Assembly: GCA_024741835.1 (NCBI GenBank)
Contig: JAENRP010000343.1
Coordinates: 1 to 46,079 of the forward strand
DNA from: Diplocarpon mali
Lineage: Eukaryota > Ascomycota > Leotiomycetes > Helotiales > Drepanopezizaceae
Reading direction: 5' to 3'
Length of the DNA: 46,079 bases
How positions within the stretch are numbered: the first letter of the stretch is position 1; the number at the start of each line of letters is the position of its first letter. The translations under genes were made by a program, and so were the position numbers. The notes below the pieces were generated by a model. It did no database searches. It was not told the origin of the DNA and saw only the letters and a list, made by a program, of their open reading frames with translations. Below, piece after piece: positions 1-9,879 of the stretch.

Positions 1-310
1 CTTATATTATTTTATATTCTTTGCTAATAGTAGTAAGGGCTACTACTTTTATTATTTAAGATATATATAAAGACCTAAGATAGATAGGTCTTATAATATA
101 TATCATATAATCGGCGCAGGCTAGTAAGAGGATAAAAGGGCCACCTTCTATATATAGAGATAGCGCATATCGCCATAGTACTAAATATACCCTATACTTA
201 GGACTTATTCCTAATATCTTGTCTAAGAGAGCCCGCTTATGGTGCTTCCTCTTCTTGTTTTTGGGTCTTCCCTTAGGCCTATTCTTGTATTGTCTCCCCT
301 CTGTTTTATA
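1..310 (+). mobile_element. Right end of an LTR retrotransposon running off the left edge
   Basis: Positions 66-310 are a long terminal repeat related to the 246-bp LTRs of the element at 22149-25062, read in the opposite direction. The first 65 bases would be the last internal bases of this element; they are AT-rich and show no gene. Its right end meets the integrase remnant of Gypsy-A, whose reading frame is lost at this point, so the element appears to have inserted there. The TSD on the right would be TTAGT (311-315), but its partner lies outside the window. A solo LTR is less likely because 61-65 (ATATA) does not match TTAGT. The rest of the element is not visible, so its class is open. 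Confidence 0.55.
66..310 (+). repeat. LTR of left-edge element (LTR-4-related)
   Basis: This 245-bp repeat starts TATAAAGACC and ends TGTTTTATA. Its second half aligns well with the reverse complement of the LTR at 24817-25062; shared landmarks are CTTATGGTGCTTCCTC against CTTATAGTGCTTCCTC and a common CCTATTCTTGTATT. Differences include many G/A and C/T changes but also substitutions of other kinds, so this is a related family or subfamily, not a recent copy. Confidence 0.6.
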
Positions 311-1330
311 TTAGTCCTAGTTAATGCAAGAGGCGTAGCTATAAACGACCTTAAAGGGAGTAAGGCCGCCGAGGGAGTCGTATGGTAATGTCAATTGGGC
401 GTAGTCTATTATAAGGAGGAATTCGGACCAGTTATCTTAGTAGTAACTAATAAATAGGCGAAGGCGCTTTTGCAAATATTGATTATAGATTTCAGTCTAA
501 CTATCTATTTTTAAGTGGTCGGCTATAGAGAACTAAAGGTTTATACCAAGAATCGTATTAAGCTATTTCTAAAATGAAGAAATGTATTAAGGACCCTAAT
601 TAAAGGTAATTATATAGGGAGCGCTAAAGTACTTGAAAATGTGGTAAATATATAGCTTAGCGGTTTCTCTTGCGTTGATCTTTTTATTATAAAGGATAGA
701 AATAACTTGCTTGCTAAAGCGATCTATAATGATAAAGATATTATTATAACTATGCTTATCGGTATTAGTAGATATATAGTTTATATTAATATACTCTTAT
801 AGGTAAGTAGGGATCGGCAGAGGTTATAATAGTCCTAGCTTTTTATTATATAGGACCGATAAACGACGATATATATAGCAGTTGCGATAATACTACTTAA
901 TATAGGAGGAAATGCTATGCTAATAGTATTAATTAGAAAGCAGCTAGTACATTTTCGATGTAGAAGGGTGCGCAGTTAAAACGTTATCGTATACTTTTCT
1001 AATAAGAAGGGTTCGTAGGTAGTCTATATTAGGTACTATAAGACGATCTCTATATAGAAGGAGATCTCCTTCTATAGAGTATTTGCTTGCTTATGGCAGA
1101 TTCGCTTTAAGATTGGAATCCAGGGGTAAAAGAGTGTTTTACGCGTTAGTGCTGCGTAAGGCTTATAAGTAGAGAGCGTATAGATTAAGTGAAGTTCTAT
1201 TAGCTTTAAGGACCTAGTCTATAATGCGAAAGGTAGGAGAGAGGTCTGCGACTTCTAAAGCATATTTATTATACTGGCTTAAAGGGCGCAGTTCTTTAAA
1301 GAGGAGTCGGGGGTCGATTTATTTTAATTA
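311..1330 (-). pseudogene. Integrase remnant of Gypsy-A
   Basis: The end of the catalytic core is readable as an AQLTLPYDSLGG stretch followed by LTPFKVVYSY, matching the AYN..H..TG.SPF..VYGY block of Ty3/Gypsy integrases. The frame then runs into the LTR at 310, so the C-terminal domain, and any chromodomain, is missing. Upstream sequence towards 1330 is consistent with the zinc-binding and DDE core but has many stops, and I did not place each catalytic residue. A non-functional remnant. Confidence 0.6.
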
Positions 1331-1429
1331 TAGTAAAGTGCGTAAACTGCGCTAGGAGCGTTTCTTACTATTTTAGTTATTTAGCTTATCGACGCGCCTA
1401 GTTAGGGCGTCGGCTAAAGGGTTTTAGGA

Positions 1430-2900
1430 CCTTAGTTGGTATAAGATAATAAAGTTATAGTCGGCAAAGAGCTCGGCCCAGCGAGCTTAGTGTAAGTTGA
1501 GATCTTTGCTAAATATGAAGTACTTTAGTACTTTATAATTAGTATAGACCTTGATTTTATAAGGTGATCCTATAAGCTTAGGGCGGAAGTATTTAAAGGA
1601 GCGTATAATTACTAGCATTTCTTTATTATAGATAGCGTAATTAAGCTCGGCAGGGGCTATGGTCTTGCTATAATAAGCGACTGGGAGCTAGTTATCTCTA
1701 TATAATTGCAAAAGAATAGATACGATAACTCTATTAGAAGCGTCGGTCTCCAAAAGACAAGGCAGCTTCTAGTAGTAGTATTATAGTACTAGGGCTATAA
1801 TAAGAGCTTGTTGTAAAAGAAGGAAAGAGTGCTTGCATTTAAAGGAAAAGATAAAAGGAATGTTGTTTTTAGTAAGTTCTATTAAAGGCTTGGCTATTAT
1901 ACTATAATTCTTAATAAAATAATAGTAGAAATTATAAAAACTAAGAAATGATTAAATACCTTTAACGGTCGAAGGGTACTTCTAGTCGGCAATAATAGAT
2001 ACCTTCTTTAGGTCTACCTCTAACCCTTCTATTAAGATAATAAATCTAAGATATTTTATATATATAATATTAAATTCGCATTTCTTTAAGTCTGCTTAGA
2101 GGCCGGCGTTAATTAATCGTTAGAGCACCTTTTTAATATAGAGCTTGTGTTTAAGCAGGTTAGACGAATAGATTAAGATATTATTAAGGTATATAGTATA
2201 AAAATCGTTAAGATAATCGAAGAGGATGCCGTTTATATAATATTAGTATATAGCTAGACTGTTAATAAGGCCAAATGGTAGCACCTTACATTTATACGCT
2301 CTATAGCGCGTTTTAAATGTAATTAGTTCTTTGGAATCTGGATCTATGTGTATATAGTGAAAAGCTTATTATATATTAAGCTTTGTAAAGATCTTGGTGC
2401 TAAAGAGACGGGCTAAGGTCTTATCGATTAGCGGAAGGGGGTACTGATCTTTGCAAGTTAGTGTATTAAGAGCTTGATAATCTATATAAAGGCGTAGAGA
2501 GCTATTGGGTTTTTTAATAAAAAGGATCGGAGTAGTATAAGGTGCAGTAGATGCTTTGATAAACCCTTTATTAAAGTTGTTAATAAGATAAGCTTTAACG
2601 GCTTTTAGCTTTAGGATTAACATTTTATATAAAGGAGAATACTTTAAGGCCTTCTTAGCGTTCTCTCTTAAATCGATCTTATAGTTATAAGGGCAATGAA
2701 GAGGAAGTTGGTTGCTAGCAGATTTGCTAAAGGCTAAAGTATATTTACTATAGACTTGGGGAATAAGGGGTTCTTGCGCTAGCTTAGAGAAGCTAGTAGA
2801 GAAAGAGGCAATGGATATAAGGCCTTCTTTATACCTCTTTAGGAGGTTATGCCAATTGCCGGTTTTATATAGTATAAAAGTAGACTTATAGATCAACGAG
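1430..2900 (-). pseudogene. Reverse transcriptase and RNase H remnant of Gypsy-A
   Basis: The open stretch 2369-2896 ends with a classic RT N-terminal block: GFIKASTAPYTTPILFIKK, then LRLYIDYQALNTLT and YPLPLIDKTLARL. The catalytic box reads IYLNNILIYSS near 2160-2200 instead of YLDDILIYS; the two Asp codons (GAC/GAT) have become AAC/AAT by G-to-A change, which would abolish catalysis. The RNase H-like domain is readable at about 1750-1430 (VAYYSKTIAPAELNYAIYNK, the Y.S..L...E.NY...EKE block). Nothing suggests activity. Confidence 0.8.
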
Positions 2901-3479
2901 TCAATTTCGTATAAAGAAGTTGTAAAAATCTTTACTCACTTCCGATTTTTTACAATTATATAAAAGGCGTAGGCTAATATATGGTGCAAATTCACTTAAG
3001 GTAAGGAGGGTTTAACCTTCTTCTTTTAAAATCGGGATGGCTTATAAGAATTGATAGCAATAGGCGTTTTGATAGCAAATAGGAAGGAATCGGTTAGAGG
3101 CCTTAGTATAAAGCGTAGGAGGCGTACGAGCTTTTGATTATAGGAGGTATCGTACGCTCTAAATGTTACTTGCTTTATAGGAAGGGGAGCTACTACGTCG
3201 TTAGGCACTTTAAGGCCTTGAACTCTTTAGTCTAGAGTCTCTTGTCTTTGCTATATTAAAGAGGTAAGAGGAGGTATTATAAAAGGGTCTTTATTTAAGC
3301 TAGAAATACGTAAATCTATTAAAGCTGATTAAGTGGCTAGCGAGATAAGGGGTAAGGCGTTAATTTGTTAGTCTATAGTAGTATCTTAGCGCTTAGCGTC
3401 TTATTAGTAGCATAGGTTAACCAGATCTTATCGAAGGTTGATTAGTTCAGTATTTCTAGCGTAAGTAATTGTTAGTAGG

Positions 3480-3740
3480 TAGGAAGGGGGCCAAATTAGC
3501 CTACAGCCTGCGATATCGATTTGCATATGATATTCTTTGAACTAGTATCGCCTAATAATTATACTATAGTTTCTAAGGTTTATAATAAGAAAAGGAGTAT
3601 AAGATTGCAAACGATTATTAATTATAAGATTTAAAAATATATAATAAGTGACTATAGTTCCTTATATGTTATTATATCCTTTAATAGGGAATAGGATAGG
3701 TAGTTAGTGAAAAATAGGTTATAGAAATTTAAAAAGAGAT
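3480..3740 (-). pseudogene. Retropepsin-like protease remnant of Gypsy-A
   Basis: On the minus strand one frame reads TPFLIINLRNYSIIIRRYWF followed shortly by CRLIWP (one Trp inferred from TAG). This resembles the C-terminal half of fungal Gypsy proteases, where a '(T)PFLV..L..HDIILGR.WL' block precedes '..R.L.WP'. I did not identify an intact catalytic D-S/T-G triad, so the N-terminal half is degraded or unrecognised. It lies between the gag and RT regions, as expected. Confidence 0.5.
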
Positions 3741-4559
3741 TTAATTAAGGAAAAATCGATTAATATATAACTGTTAGCTCTTATATTAAGAAGTGCAGAC
3801 ACTTTATAGAATAGGCTATTCTTAGTAAGCTTAACTATTATAATTAGAGCTTTGCTACTTAAGAGCTTTATCAAATTAAGGTATTGCATATTTCTAAAAA
3901 GGCCTAGGAAGGAGGCTTTGCCTAGGCCCTTCCTTTTCCCTTTAGATCAGTTTTTAGCTAATTATTAAGGTTAATTAATAGCTTATTTTTATTTAGAATA
4001 TCTATTAAATCAACCTTAAGCTTATTAATCTAAGGGAAAGGCGATAAGAAGCGTTAAACGTAGGAAGAAGAGGCAAGGGGGGTTGACTTGCCTAGAGCGC
4101 CTTAAGAGCCGCTATAAAGGTATTGCATAGCGCTAGGCGAAGGAGAGCGTTAATTACGCGCGTTATTATAACTTGCCCTAGGAGCTAGGTAGGCCCTATT
4201 GTTATTAGTAGAAGGGTAAGTTTTCTAACCAGTCTTCGAAGCTTGGACGTTCCGACGCAAAGGGGTTGCTATCAAAGAGGGGGTAGCTGAGTATAAGGTT
4301 TCCTTAGCGTAAATGCTAGTATCTTTTAATTAGATAGCTTCTACCTACTCTTTAAAAGTCTTCGTATATTCCTATTGCTAGTAGAGTTTCGTACGAATAT
4401 ATGCTATTATTTTTTCGCAAAGGGCGCTTCGAAGGCGGTATTCATTAGTGATCTTAGCGATAGAAGCAAGTCGATTAAACTTAAGGTAGAATTCCTAAAA
4501 CGGCTGTTTATAAGTCATATAAAGCTTTTGGAAGTCGAGCTTAGTATTATCTCGTTTTA

Positions 4560-5330
4560 TAAGGTTGGCTAGGAAATCTATAAGTTCTTTAATTAGTTGC
4601 TTAAGGGGAGTAGTATCTCGACGGTCTTGAACCTTAGGCGTAAGGAAGTCGCGCGCAATACCTTCTATTTGATTAAAGATATAGTTCTTAATTAAGCGTT
4701 TTAAGGGAAAGTAAGTGTAGTAGTTGTTTAAGTTATTAAGGATTTGAGATTCTTATAGCTTAGCTTAATATTCCTTCCTATTTAATAGTTTTTTAATAAG
4801 GTGAGGTACCTTATTAATTTGGGGATGTCTACTAATAGAGGGAGCTATAGAAGCTCGGAGGTTAGAAGTACCAGCTGGAGTAGAAAATTGTACTTGCTAG
4901 CGAGGGAAATCTTCTTTAACTAAGGGAATTGGAGTTTGGGTTTATTGTAGCGTTGAAGAAGAGGGGGAAGTAGCGGCAGCGGCGCTTAGCGCGCGAGGAG
5001 TTTGAGAGTCTCGCTTTGCCGAAGCTTATTTAAGCTCTTGTATTTGTTTGAGGAGCTTAGCTATCGTTAGGTTATTATTAGCTTAAGGTGCTAAAGCTAA
5101 AGCTAGAGTAGCGGCGAGAGTTGGAATAGTAGCGGCTATTTGCTTCTTTATCTATAGTTAAGAAGGGGGTTCTTTAGCTTCTTCCTTAGAACTTTCAAAA
5201 GCAGCTAGGTTTTAAAGAGGAGCGTTAGATCTTCTTATTTTGCTAGATTGACTGAAGGCTGCGGCTTTGTCGGCCGGAGGAAAGGAGGTAGAGGAGGTGC
5301 CCTTAAGCGGTTGTTATTATTAGGGAGCTA
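4560..5330 (-). pseudogene. Gag remnant of Gypsy-A
   Basis: A minus-strand frame rich in Ala, Lys, Gln and Ser runs through this stretch with stops at former CAA/TGG codons. It includes a low-complexity region (AKRDSQTPRALSAAAAT) followed by a more structured part containing KVPHLIKKLLNRKEY and IKNYIFNQIEGIARDFL. Composition and position upstream of protease fit a retrotransposon Gag. I did not recognise a zinc knuckle with confidence. Confidence 0.5.
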
Positions 5331-5449
5331 TGCTTTAGAATAAACTGGAATAGGCCTTCTTTCTATTTGCGATAGTAGTATGCTTAATATAGAAAGGAAT
5401 CTATTAATTTCGAAAGTTTACTATCGTTTTATTAATATAGTAAGAGAGT

Positions 5450-5703
5450 TGTTAATAATATGACCGATCTATATATATAGAAAGCAGGGTTACGTCTATA
5501 AGGGCAATTATATAACTGAGTTAAAACCTTTAGAGCAATCAACTTAGAATTAATAACTAAAGAAGCCAGTTGATAATAAGGGAGCACTACTATATATATA
5601 AGAAGGCGGTAGGTAGCGCTAGTAAAGGAAGGTATAAGAATATATAGGTCCCTGGGATCTTAGAACATATGACGAAGGCAAAGATATGCAGGTTCGTTAC
5701 ATC
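5450..5703 (-). repeat. Candidate 5' LTR of Gypsy-A
   Basis: The minus strand begins TGTAACGAACCTGC at 5703 and the candidate inner end is TGTTAATAAT at 5450 (plus-strand reading). Only the outer boundary is well supported, because the Copia-1 frame is lost there. The inner boundary rests on loosely matching TGTAA/TGTTA termini, and the partner LTR is outside the window, so the length (254 bp) is tentative. Confidence 0.35.
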
Positions 5704-8384
5704 CTCTATTATACTTAATAAGCCAGCCTTAGAATGACTTCCTATCGTTCTCTATAGCTTAAGTAGCATCTATATAAGCGTCGAATTGATTTGGTTCGCC
5801 TTTTCCATATGTAATTCCATCTTTGGTAGTCTTTTGTAAGTATCGCAGGAGGGGTTTTATAGCTTGGAGGTGATCTTATAAAGGGGTTGCCATATGCTGT
5901 ATTAATTGGCCGATAATATAGGAGATATCTGGCCTTGTAAGGTTTAAGGGGTATATAACGCTTCCTATAATCTGCTAGTAAAGTGAGATATTATCAAGTT
6001 ATAGTAGCTTATTAGTATAAGCTTTATCTGTATCTAATTTCCTTAATACTATATTAGCTAAGGCTAGTAAGTTGTTCCCTTTGTAATTAGCTATTCTAAA
6101 TCTATTAAGAATCTTTTTAATATAGTCTATTTGATAGATTTATAGCGTTCTAGCCTTGCGATCTTATTTAACTTATATTCTAATAAAGGTGCTAATTAGC
6201 CTTAGGTCTTTTCCTTTCTAAGTATTAAGAATCTTCTTTTTAAGGTAATCGCAATCTTATTATTTTCCGATAATTAGTATATCATCTATAAAGACTAATA
6301 TATACGTAGTTGTATTATTAGCTTGATTTTCCTATATAAAAAGATTTGGATCTGCTTTAGCGCTTTATAGGCTAGCCTTTTCTATTTTATCTTTAACTAA
6401 TAGCCACTATTCTCGAGGTGCTTGTTTTAGGCTGTATAATAACCTTAGAAGCTTAATATAGGCTTGTTTTTTACAAAGTTAAGGGTATAATTTGTAGAAT
6501 AGGTCGCATTCGTCGTCTAGTAGAGCTATATATACGTCTTTAGCTAAGTACGCGTTTAAGAAGGCTATATCGATATCGATTTGCTCGATTTCTAGATCTT
6601 TTGAAGCTGCAAAGGCGAGTAGAACTCGTAGAGTTATATACTTAATAATGCTAGTAAAAGTATCGAAGTAATCTACCTTATACTATTGCTTATAGCCTTT
6701 TAGTACGATTTAAGCCTTCCTTCTTACTAATACTCCATTTACGATCTTATTTCGTAGAACTAATCTCGATTTTATTAGCTTTCTCTTAATAAGAGGTTTA
6801 CCTAATATTATTTTAAAGGTTCCTATTGATTTTATAGCTTTAAATTCACTTAGTATTGCTTCTTTTTATTCTTTTGGATTTTGACTTAACGCATTATATA
6901 CTAATATTACCTCTATAGGAATAGTTGGTTGATTTCCTATAGAGGTTAACGCACTCTCTTAAGTACTAATCTTGCTAAATACTCATTTTGGCTTTAGCTT
7001 CCTACTATACTATAAGGTAGGAGTCTCTATTTGCTTTAGAACGCATTAATTAGACGCTTTAGGGATGTTTTCTATTACCCTTTGAGGTTTAGTACCTTTT
7101 ACTTTAGCTTTATTGCTATAGATTTGCCTGTTTTCTAACGACTCTAATATTATAGGTCTTTTAGTACTATGTACTCTTTTAATTTTATATACTGGCCTCT
7201 TTATAACTCTTATAAGAGGTCTTTTAGTAATATCTACTGGCCTTATAGGTCTTATTAAGCTTATAGCACCATGTGCTAGCCTCTTATTCTGAGGTCTTTC
7301 CTATAGTTGTACTTCTCTTATATTATATATTGAGTATTTATCAAATTTGACGTTAGTAGATATTAGTTCTTTTAGAGTCTCGACGTTTAATAGCTTATAC
7401 GTCTTTAAGCTTGTTATACTTACGAGTATCTAAGCTCCTATTATAGTTCTTGACTCGAACTTACCTGGGCCATTTCCTCTATTATTTAATAGGAACGCTC
7501 TAGACTTAAATACTTTGATTTTTAAGAGATCTTTAATACGTTTTGAGTACGCCTCTAATGGAATTAGGCCTTTTAGCTTTCTAAAAGGTAGAGCCTTTAT
7601 AGGCCTCCTATTCTTTAGCCTATAGGCCTATTCTATAGCGTAGTATTATATATAGCTATTTATCTTGGCGTTATATATATAAGAGCGAGCTATTTTCGTA
7701 ATTTCGTATATTTAACGTTCGATGATGCCATTTAAACTATGCTTATAAGCAGGTGAAGGTTCTAAGGTTATACCTCCTTTTAATAGCTATAGTAAGAATC
7801 TGCCTTCAAACTCTCTTATACTATTATCAGACTTCTAGTATATTATTAAAGTAGAGTTCTTTGTCTTTAGTTGATTCTTTAGGTCTTTGATTTTTAGCTA
7901 TATCTTATTAGCGCTCTTATTCTTTAATAGCCTTATCTAATAGCATTTGCAGGCGTTATCTACTATTAATAGGAAGTAGCAATACCCTCTAATTGATAGT
8001 AGTAGTATTTTTGATATATCGGCGTAGAGTCTTCTATAGATCTTATCTATTCTTATATCTGTTTTCTTATTGAATTGCTCCTTTATTCTGCCTGCTAAGT
8101 AGCTTTCGCAGTTTCTCTCTCCTTTAAAAGCGATTTGAGCTTTTATACTCAGGCTATAGTTGTCGTCGATTAGCTTCTTTAGCTCGGTATAGTTAAGGTG
8201 ACCTAGTCTCTTATAAAGGAGCTCTGAATCTGTTTTATTCGAGTTTTGCGGTATCGTCTTTATATTAATTAGTTCTAAAGGTTATATAAGGCTAAGGTTC
8301 ATAGCCTTTTTATCTGCTTCAGTTGCAATAGTAGTATGCGATTAAGATAAAGTGAATAATCCACTAAGCTATAGTATAGTAAAT
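5704..8384 (-). pseudogene. Copia-1 pol piece: GAG_pre-integrase, integrase, RT, partial RNase H
   Basis: On the minus strand a nearly continuous frame reads RLGHLNYTELKKLID near 8200-8160 (the H.RLGH block of GAG_pre-integrase), then an integrase core with SDNSIREFEG near 7830 (family consensus SDNG.EF) and HSLNGIIER near 7740. RT follows: QIDIDIAFLNAYLAKDVYI near 6560 and the catalytic box TYILVFIDDILIIG near 6300-6270, in which both Asp residues are intact. RNase H begins with DAYIDAT and DRKSF near 5760, then is cut at 5704 by Gypsy-A. Stops at TAA/TAG are sparse. The upstream end, 8384, is the Copia-2 insertion point. Confidence 0.85.
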
Positions 8385-8556
8385 TGTTATGCTGTATTTA
8401 AAGGTGGATTCTCAGTGGTGGCAGAAGCTTGTAAAATTCTACTCTAACTGTATATCTGAGATCCCTTTATAGAAGTGCTCCATGGCCACTTCAGGGGTAT
8501 ATTATATAAGCCAGTCCTTAAAGGCCTTAGTGCCTAAGGCTCCTTATGGCGCAATA
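8385..8556 (-). repeat. 3' LTR of Copia-2
   Basis: Begins TGTTATGCTG and ends GCGCAATA on the plus strand. It is almost collinear with the copies at 21500 and 41244, all exactly 172 bp; shared landmarks are AGAAGCTTGTAAAATTCTAC and GCCACTTCAGGGGTATATTA. The terminal dinucleotides were TG and CA (CA now TA). Confidence 0.9.
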
Positions 8557-9870
8557 TACCCCCTAGGTAAGAAGTAGCTCCTAGCTAGGCTTAGCTATAA
8601 CTAGCGCTAGATCTAGTATATAAGACTCCTTTATTATACTCCTTAGCTTTTAAAATAAAGAAAATTGCTTAATAAAGCTATAATAAATGAAAGAGGGAGC
8701 GCGTTCTAAGTGCTTCTTCTATAGAATGGAAGCTAAATCAGGTGATAAAGGAAAGTTAATAAAGGCAGCGCGCCTATAAAAGTACGCGTTTTTCCTTATA
8801 AAGCTTTCCTTCCTTATACTTCTTTAAATAATCACTTTAAAAAATAGAGAATAGTAATAATAACTCTAAGGAGCGCCCTACTAAGGCTACTACTATATGC
8901 TTCCTGCTTATGCTTCCTTACTCCTGCTAATAGACTTCTAGCAAAGTCGTTATACCCGAATATAGCTTAGAGCTTTTTAGCGCAGTAGATAGTAAGAGGA
9001 TAATAACGCGCCTAAGACGTTTGATATAGTGATACCCTTAAGAGGGAGCGCGCCCCCTTCCCTCCCTGCCACCCCTTAGGCCGTGGTTCTTAAAACACCA
9101 GCGGTCCCCTTTGCAGCTCCCTCCTCTTGCTATAAGCCAGAGCAAGGGCTAATAAGGAATATACTATATAAGGGGTGCGTTTGAAGCTTGCTAATTAGGA
9201 AGTCGGCTGGTGTATGCTTTAATAGTATAATAGGAGTATACTGCTTTTGTTATGCGAAGGGAGGCTACGCGTGCTAAGAGCTTCCTATCGGCGCCTTAAA
9301 GGCGTAGGAAGATTATATATTTTTATTAGAGGAGAACGATAGTAATGCTATAGTATATTCTTAAGCTCCCTCTAAGTGGGCTGCTACTAATAAGCAGTTT
9401 AGGGCCTTGCTGCTATTAAGAGGAAAGTAAGAGAGGAGCTTCGGAAGTCGCGCTAGAAAGAGATAAAGGAGGTAGTATTGTTAAAGGGTATATTAATTAT
9501 AAGCTTTTCTTATACTATAGCTAATAGCTTCCTAGAACTAGTTGGTTAAGAGCTCTTGCTGCTGCCGATTATAGTACCTTTTGGCCTTGCCGCCCGCCTT
9601 GCAAAGGCTTTTAAGGCTCTTGCCCCTGCGGCTGCTCCTAAGGCTATGCCGCTAGAGGAGTCTATTGCTTCTCGACGGAGACGCGCCCTTATATTATTTG
9701 CAAAGCTGTTAAAGGTTCTGATTATCTAAGGGAGTTGGTTTTAAGCCTCTTTATATATTAGTATAAGGAAAATTGAACCCTATTTTACGCTTCTTTCCTA
9801 CTTACTTTTATAAAAGAGATATAAAAGGATTATAGAGCATTTAAAATGCTAGCTTCTCGACTTGACCTCT
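8557..9870. other. Long 3' non-coding tail of Copia-2 with a GC-rich patch
   Basis: About 1.3 kb separates the end of RNase H from the 3' LTR. The first part (8557 to about 9030) is shared with 41416-41885, so it belongs to the element. From about 9040 to 9110 and 9530 to 9700 the base composition is clearly richer in G and C than the rest of the element. The 9500-9730 patch is quasi-open on the plus strand, antisense to the element (for example LAARLAKAFKALAPAAAPKA), but also open in part on the minus strand, so neither reading is secure. No protein family was recognised. Confidence 0.45.
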
Positions 9871-9879
9871 TACGTCTTA

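Larger units (their letters stand above)
311..5703 (-). mobile_element. Gypsy-A: RIP-degraded Ty3/Gypsy retrotransposon, 3' truncated in window
   Basis: Read on the minus strand the order is gag (about 5330-4560), protease (about 3740-3480), reverse transcriptase (2900-2050), RNase H (1760-1430) and integrase (1330-311), the Ty3/Gypsy order with integrase after RNase H. Every domain is interrupted by stop codons and the longest open stretch is 175 codons. The right boundary is set at 5703, where the RNase H frame of Copia-1 stops and TGTAACGAACC begins on the minus strand. The left side is cut by the element at 1-310, so the integrase C-terminus and 3' LTR are not in this window. Confidence 0.75.

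Noticed and set aside
4375..4572. Plus-strand open stretch of 65 codons
   Set aside because: Antisense to the gag region of Gypsy-A, without motifs or context of its own.
8385..9029. Reading the 172-bp LTR as the 5' end of a plus-strand element
   Set aside because: All Copia-2 domains run on the minus strand, the purine tract lies on the minus strand next to 8556, and the TAAAT duplication pairs this LTR with 21500-21671.
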